Below are positions 58,310-64,000 of a stretch of 64,000 nucleotides of DNA, one piece after another (the stretch's first letter is position 1; each line of letters begins with the position of its first letter). The DNA comes from Cyathus striatus (taxonomy: Eukaryota > Basidiomycota > Agaricomycetes > Agaricales > Nidulariaceae). The stretch covers positions 1,736,001 to 1,800,000 of the forward strand of contig JAOVFP010000022.1 of assembly GCA_025738555.1 (NCBI GenBank), read 5' to 3'. The notes beneath the pieces were generated by a model, which saw only the letters and a program-made list of their open reading frames with translations, did not search any database and had not been told where the DNA came from. The translations under genes and the position numbers were made by a program.

Positions 58310-58880
58310 TCACTGCCTCAAACAATTCTTAGTACATCCATATATAAAGTCAATGGCTGCCCAGTTCTTTTCATAATCTAGTAGTACAGGAAATTTTTGA
58401 TTCATCTATGTATTAACATTAGACAAGTACTGAAACTAAAGAGTACAGAAACCCTTACCAAGTCAATAACGAGGTCGATCTTCTCCTTTGGCTGTTTCTT
58501 GAATGGCTGACCCCTGATCAAGTGCTCAGAAACACAATCCTTCACGAACTGCTGTTGTGGTGTTAAAGCCATTTTGGGTGAGCATAAATAATTATTACCT
58601 GCACATTTTTATACTGATTTTTGTCCCAGCCCAAAATTGAATGTAGTGAATACCTACCCCTCCCTGGTCGACCCAATTCACCTCGTGGCTTAGAGACCAA
58701 CTTTCCATCGTGAAGTGACTGATCTCGAAGTGGTTGTTGTCGATGGGATTGGACTTCAAGTGGCCACTCTTTGTGTAGGGTAAGGGTGTGCTGAGGTTCA
58801 GGTAATGTATCTAGTGTAAAGGTTTGACGCAAGCTCAGATGTAAAGGCATGGAATTCATTGCTGTGACGTCGTTCTTCAT
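58310..58880 (-). CDS. Hypothetical protein, unrecognised
   Basis: Starts M-K-N-D-V-T-A-M-N-S-M-P at 58880. After the basic G-R-P-G-R-G stretch the frame runs into Y-S-L-H-S-I-L-G-W-D-K-N-Q-Y-K-N-V-Q, which joins, across a 46-bp GT-AG intron, Q-F-V-K-D-C-V-S-E-H-L-I-R-G-Q-P-F. A last exon may give Y-E-K-N-W-A-A-I-D-F-I-Y-G with a TGA at 58312-58310, though its splice phase is unsettled. This resembles uncharacterised Agaricomycete proteins found near transposons. The 1.2-kb hAT-like element ends 20 bp beyond its stop, so its 3' UTR is disrupted. Confidence 0.45.
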
Positions 58881-59177
58881 GTTCTGACTTATATATTAAC
58901 ATTATAGGTATTCCTTTATCCGGACTTGTGTCCTACCTTGTTCTGCTTATTGTGAGCAATGGTGGTCTTGTTTTATAAGCACCTTCATTGGTCCGATTCA
59001 ATCGGTTAAACCAGAAGTTGTCATGTCAGTATGTCCTTTATTCTATATATATCAAGTATCATGTCTCACTGACTTTAAAAGCTGTATCACTGCTGCATCT
59101 CCAGTATTATATCAAGTTTCAGGTACATTCCCAGCCATTGCTTCTACCTATATACTAATCGCTCTTCGAAGAGGAAT

Positions 59178-62100
59178 ATGCCCTGTCCAAAGAAGGAGAA
59201 GAAACTAGCAATCTGCTATTGCAAGAAATGCAACAGGGTCACGATGACCAAATTGGACCTTATTGCACATGTGAGCGAAAATAACACTGAAGACGATCTT
59301 CAAGGCATTGAAGATCAAGTGTTTTCGCTTACTCTTGCTGAAGCTGGCCCATGTTCTCCCCAGGACATACCTCCACCTTTGATTCCCCAACCTTCTCCCT
59401 ACAAGATAGATGCACAACTGACGTTCCAGCGCTTACTGGAGTGTGACAATAGTCTAACGCTTTTTCACGACAGTATTCGTGCAGTCTTTCAAGAATGGCT
59501 TGAAAACAGAACACGGAATCCAGCTATGCAGGACAAAGCCGCCAGATTTCCCGTTAGGAGTCAGGCTCATGCTTATCTCTTGAGCCAAGAGTCCTGGCTG
59601 CTAGATCTTATAGCTTGAGTTTGTCTTGTCCCGACCTCTGGAGATGGTGCAAACGAATTGTTCAAAAGTTCAGTGCATACGGATGCAGACTCGCTACTAG
59701 CAGATATTCAAAAGTGCATAGAACGCTGGAGTAATTTGGCCTTTCCCTATGGGAAATCCTATGACACTGGTAAGTAGCTTAGTACTGGGGATAGTGTGAT
59801 AAATAACTCATTCAACAGATGTTCACTTTGACCACCCCCTATGCCTCAGCCATCCAGCTCTGGCAGTTTGCCTTTTCCTTATGGTCGCTGTTAGTGTTTT
59901 TGCGAATGCTGCATGCCCTACTTGCAACTTCATCCTCTGAATGGCCAAGCTTCTGCTGAGTGCCGCTACCTCGACTGATCAGACACTGCTCCTGGGATCA
60001 ATACCGGACAACCTGTGGACAGTGAGGAAAATGTTCAATTTGGAACCCAAAACAACAACCTATGCCACCTGCCCATCTTGTGCTTCAATTTATCCCCCGG
60101 GTGTAAAGGATGCCTACCTGCTTCGCTGTACATTCAAACGCTTTGCTAATGCAAAGCCATGTGGAGTGCGCTTAACGAAACACACTGTTCGGAACGGTGT
60201 GACTATTGTGGTTCCGGCATGGCCATATATTATGCAAGACTTCATGGCCTTCATGGGCGCACTGTACACGCGCCCCGGTGTCGAGGAATTGATTAGGTGG
60301 ACCAGACAAGCCTTGACCCATGATGGCTTTTGAGATATTAATCAGGCAGCAGCAATTTTCCAGTTCACTGATGCAGATGGGAAAGTTTTTGTTGACTCTA
60401 ATGAGGAACTACGTACACTCTGGAGCATCAGCTATGATGCCTTCAATCCATATCACAACAAAGCCGCAGGAAAGTCAGTGTCAGTGGGGTCATTGGCGCT
60501 TGTATGTCTTAGCTTACCCGCAAGCATGTGTTATCGACCAGAGAATATATATCTCACCAGGTTGATACTGGGACCTCGCCAACCATCTTTAGATGGCCTG
60601 AATCCATATCTTGCTCCACTTATAGATGTTTTCCACCAGAGCTATCATAAGGGTACTTGGTATAGTCGCACACATCAACATCCTAATGGGATTTGTGGTC
60701 AGGAGGCCATTGTTTCCGCAGTATGTGATTTACCGGGTTCTCGCAAGCTGACAGGATGTGCATCCCATTCTGCGACGATCTTTTGTTCATTGTGCCATCT
60801 CAGGAAGCAGGATATCAACAATATTAACTGCTTGTCAGTTGGCTGGATGCCAGTTACCTATGAAGAACATCTTAAAGCTGCGATGGCCTGGCAAGATGCC
60901 GCTAGTAAATCCCAAAGAGATCAGCTCTTCAAAAAGAACAGGATTCGTTGGTCTGAGCTTCTTTGGCTTGAATATTGGGACCCAACGAAGTACACAGTTG
61001 TTGATGGGATGCACAACTTTTATCTAGGTCTCGTAAAACATCATTTTCGCGTCATCATAGGTATGAATTGGGATGAAAACCTGGAACTTAATGAGAAGCT
61101 GGAGGTGGAGGAGCCTACAGCAAAGGCTATTCAGAAAGGGCTACAGGTGATGTCATCCCAGCCAACATCATCTAGCCTGCGTAGATTGTCTATACTGGTA
61201 TTGCGATCACTCTGCCAGCATTTTGGTGTCTTAGGCAGGCTCAAACATATGGGTTGGCAAGTTAAGAAGCAGAATTATGTTAATGTGCTTGTAAGTCATT
61301 CCTTTCGAAACGATTCACCATCATTGATTAGTTGAAAGCTTGACAGCTCAAGGTCTGGAGGGGGTGATGAAGCCCACCCAGCAGCACATGGAGTCATCAG
61401 CAAGCTGGCTGGTATTGAGATTGATATCAATGAGTTGGCCACTGTTGATGCACACTCTAGCATCCCTCTTCTTGATCACAATGACTTGAAACATATCCAA
61501 GAAGACATTTTACACACCATCTGTCCAAGTTGGCAGGCAGGTCCACCAGCGAACTTTGGTTCACCTTCTCATGGTAAATTGAAAGCCAATCAATGGCAAA
61601 CGTGTATCGACTTCAACTTGACTATTTCATTGGTGAAGATGTGGGACAGCGAAACTAACGAATCATTAATGGGTGGAAAGAAACAAATGGCACTGGAAAG
61701 CACACCGCTTCTTGCTACCGCTATCAGATATGCTACCTCTCACCGAGTAAAACATGGTCATTATGACCTGGAATACAAGAAGTTTATGTTAGTGTATCTT
61801 CACTCAATTTGAGAGCTGAGGCCTGACGTCGATCTCCATCCTATACATCATAATGCAGTTCACCTGGCAGAACAATTACGCTTGTTTGGGCCTATTCATG
61901 GCTGGTGGATGTTTCCGTTTGAACGGGTAATTGGTAACCTGCAGAAGAAGAACATTAACTTCAAATTTGGTTTGTCCTGATCATCAATCATGTAGAATCC
62001 ATACTAAAGGCCCTTCTAGGAGAGCTGGAAGCATCTATGCTGAGAGCTTTCTGTGCTGCATCAGAACTTCGGGTATTCTTACAGTGCCCGGGGTGTCCTG

Positions 62101-62695
62101 AAATTCTCAAACAGAGCAGCAAAATCATTGAAGACTGCTTTCCCAATATTCAATCGGGGACTCTAATAAGTGATATGCAATTCTTGGTGGACGACGTATG
62201 TCAACCCATAGGTGGAAAGCGGATCAAGCTTGATGCTGATGTTGCTGAAGCAGCGGGTTTGGGAGGTAATTCTATAGTGACCCAGTACAATCATTACACA
62301 GTCAGCAGACATCAATTATCATTGAAACATAACACAGCAAGGAATAGTATCATATTCTACAGGGACCCAGACTCTTTGCAACTAATTCCAGCAGTGATTC
62401 GAACTATATTTGTTGTAGCCTGTCAACTGCAGGTTCATTTTGCAGTTCACCCCTACAGTGGGTGAGCAGATGTAGCAAGTGCATTTGACAACTTCAAAGA
62501 GTTTGGTGTAGGTCTTTGGAAGGATTTACTGGACGATCATGTTCACATAATTTCTAACAAAACCCAAATTTACCCTGCTATTAAACGCAAGTGGAGCGAT
62601 GGAGTTCTGGCCTTGAAGCCGTTTATTCAAGTACGTGTACGTTAGCTTAAAGATGACTTATCCTAACTTGCAAAAATTTGTTATAGGACTTTTAG
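59178..62695 (+). pseudogene. EnSpm/CACTA transposase (Tnp2 type), five in-frame TGA
   Basis: CACTA transposases are DDE enzymes. The start at 59178 leads into a Cys-rich head (C-Y-C-K-K-C). Then come C-P-S-C-A-S-I-Y-P-P (about 60070), S-L-P-A-S-M-C-Y-R-P-E-N-I-Y-L, I-L-G-P-R-Q-P-S-L-D (about 60565-60600), F-C-S-L-C-H-L-R-K-Q-D-I-N-N-I (about 60780-60830) and I-R-W-S-E-L-L-W-L-E-Y-W-D-P with V-D-G-M-H-N-F-Y-L-G-L (about 60940-61030). Those blocks are the Tnp2 core; G-K-L-K-A-N-Q-W follows at about 61575. TGA codons at 59616, 59938, 60331, 61810 and 62463 interrupt otherwise continuous homologous-looking sequence, each where arginine is plausible. The last exon ends K-P-F-I-Q then D-F and TAG at 62693-62695. 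I found no CACTA terminal repeat in the window. Confidence 0.8.
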
Positions 62696-62796
62696 TACAT
62701 TCTTTAGAAACTTTATTCGCAGATCCTATTGGTAAGGTAATAAATACTATTGTTTGCTGTATATAAAACAAGCTGTGAGTGCCCTAGTCAAGCTGT

Positions 62797-63941
62797 TTAA
62801 TATAAATCTTCAATAGTTAGACTTATGAACTCTCCCCCTGGTTGGCGTTTCCATATGTCGGGAGAGCAACTAACTGATTCAAGGTCAGGACAGTATGTAC
62901 GAAGTATTGCGATGAAGGTTTGCATACCCTCTTTGCTGTCTGTGAACTGTGTACTACTCCCATAAGGAGGGTGTATGGTTAGTTTCCATAGCTTTGAAGC
63001 ACTCTCGAGCAACTTTGTGTAGTAATCCTGATCGCAACTTGTTAGAAAAAAGGCAGTAATAAGGTAAGACAACGCACATAATACAATAGCTCTGAATACT
63101 GATGGTTGATCTCCAGATTTTGGCATTTGCATATGGCATTCACGTCTGGAATAGAGCATTGGCATGGTATGTCTGCTTTTATATGTTTGTCGAGTGAGTA
63201 GGGAAGTACGATATTGATGCTGGCGTCGGTGCTGAGCCGGTGAGAATGTTGAAGAGGGGAGGTGATGTTCGCCATTGACTTGCAGAATTCATGGGTATAT
63301 GGGTTTGGAAAGCCATCTGTTAATCAAAGCTGAACTGCCTTCAGTTGGGATGAGATATTGGTCAGCTTGAAGTCCTCAGTGCATGTTATGTCAGTAACAT
63401 TCTTCGGTATCCTGATGGACCCTTTACTGACTGACCGACTCTCACACCATGTACTGCATATCCATAATCGTTGTAGCTGGGACAATGGAGACGTAGAGCG
63501 GGACCCAAATGTGAATGGTTTGTCACATGTAATCAGGAGCGTCCTAAGGTTTGACATAGACCCACAAAGTAGGACTGGCTCAATATCCTTTCCACTACTC
63601 CCTCTGATACTCAAGAAATTTAGAGATGGCCCACTTAAAAGTATCGACAGCAAGTTGATCATGCTTTTGTTACCGAAGATGTGGGTCGATATACGGAGGT
63701 TCTGGAGCCTAGCAGTGATATTATCTCTAATCCTTTTGTAAGGGATCTGCGGCAGACATGGCAATGGCGATACAGTTATGCTGGTGACTTGAGGAGCACC
63801 TGTGCTGTCGAACCCAATGCACGTACAAGAAGGGGGGAGACTCGCCAGGATGACAGCAATAGACCCAATAATGCACGGCTCTGCAAGGAAAGTATCATCA
63901 TCCTTGTTTTTGCAATGATGAGTGATAGCGAGTTCCTGCAC
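62797..63941 (-). pseudogene. Leucine-rich, F-box-like protein relic
   Basis: Three minus-strand pieces (63941-63324, about 63275-63042 and 63165-62797) share the look of Agaricomycete F-box/LRR proteins: hydrophobic periodicity such as L-L-S-I-L-L-S-G-P-S-L-N-F-L-S-I-R-G and N-L-R-T-L-L-I-T-C-D-K-P-F-T-F, then L-S-Q-L-Q-R-L-W-I, and near the end Y-C-P-D-L-E-S-V-S-C-S-P-D-I-W. No F-box is visible, and the N-terminus may lie beyond the window. The pieces are out of frame with each other or separated by introns, so the state is uncertain. Confidence 0.4.
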
Positions 63942-64000
63942 TCCTAAAGCCTTGCTCAGGAATGTACTAAGCCCTTCATAGTACTCCCTGATACAACCTA

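Noticed and set aside
59178..62695. Reassigned TGA codon or programmed readthrough in the Tnp2 gene
   Set aside because: TGA appears as a disabling codon in many unrelated relics of the window, always with other damage in the same genes or neighbours, while intact NACHT B has none in frame. Mutational decay is simpler.

Overview
The window looks like an accessory, transposon-rich region of a filamentous basidiomycete (Agaricomycetes) genome. The evidence is short GT-AG introns of about 45-60 bp, gene families typical of that class (NACHT NTPases, DUF6535 membrane proteins, DUF6698 proteins, CYP63-like P450s, Plavaka and Tnp2 transposases) and a tRNA-derived SINE. Almost every gene is broken. 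The least damaged are the middle NACHT gene, a WD40 gene and an SPT5-like gene (one in-frame TAG).

Region 1 (1-37.3 kb) is a scrambled cluster of three recurring modules. There are three NACHT genes: A (+, from 633), B (-, 15953-18740, intact) and C (+, from 26462). There are two DUF6535 genes (10753-13379 and a relic at 22950-24010, both -) and three P450 relics (14080-15560 +, 19596-22233 +, 24280-25235 -). Homology between the NACHT copies runs past the genes on both sides, so whole segments were duplicated, one copy inverted. NACHT copies A and C were split near their 3' ends by separate insertions, and their displaced 3' ends are recognisable at about 9.9-10.5 kb and 36.9-37.3 kb. The A insertion (about 3411-9895) carries a Plavaka transposase and a DUF6698 gene whose stop codons touch tail to tail. 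The C insertion is a nest: an unidentified outer element, a solo LTR, and a hAT element (30532-36452, perfect 8-bp target duplication) that encodes a Ulp1-like protease region and a hAT transposase and itself holds two more solo LTRs.

Region 2 (37.3-46.4 kb) holds a 3.3-kb foldback palindrome built of minisatellite arms, an ABC transporter (PDR type) relic interrupted by a 5'-truncated LINE with a 12-bp target duplication, and G-rich tandem repeats.

Region 3 (46.4-64 kb) holds a small decayed hypothetical gene, an SPT5-like gene (NGN, KOW and CTR-like motif), a WD40 gene, a proline/glutamine-rich gene split by an LTR-like insert, a 1.2-kb non-autonomous hAT-like element, a small hypothetical gene, an EnSpm/CACTA Tnp2 transposase gene with five in-frame TGA codons, and a leucine-rich (F-box-like) relic.

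A common theme is decay by transitions: most in-frame stops sit where homologs or context suggest CGA, CAG or TGG, as expected for cytosine-methylation or RIP-like silencing. All family assignments rest on motif recognition by eye. No database search was run, and exon borders are approximate unless a position is stated.
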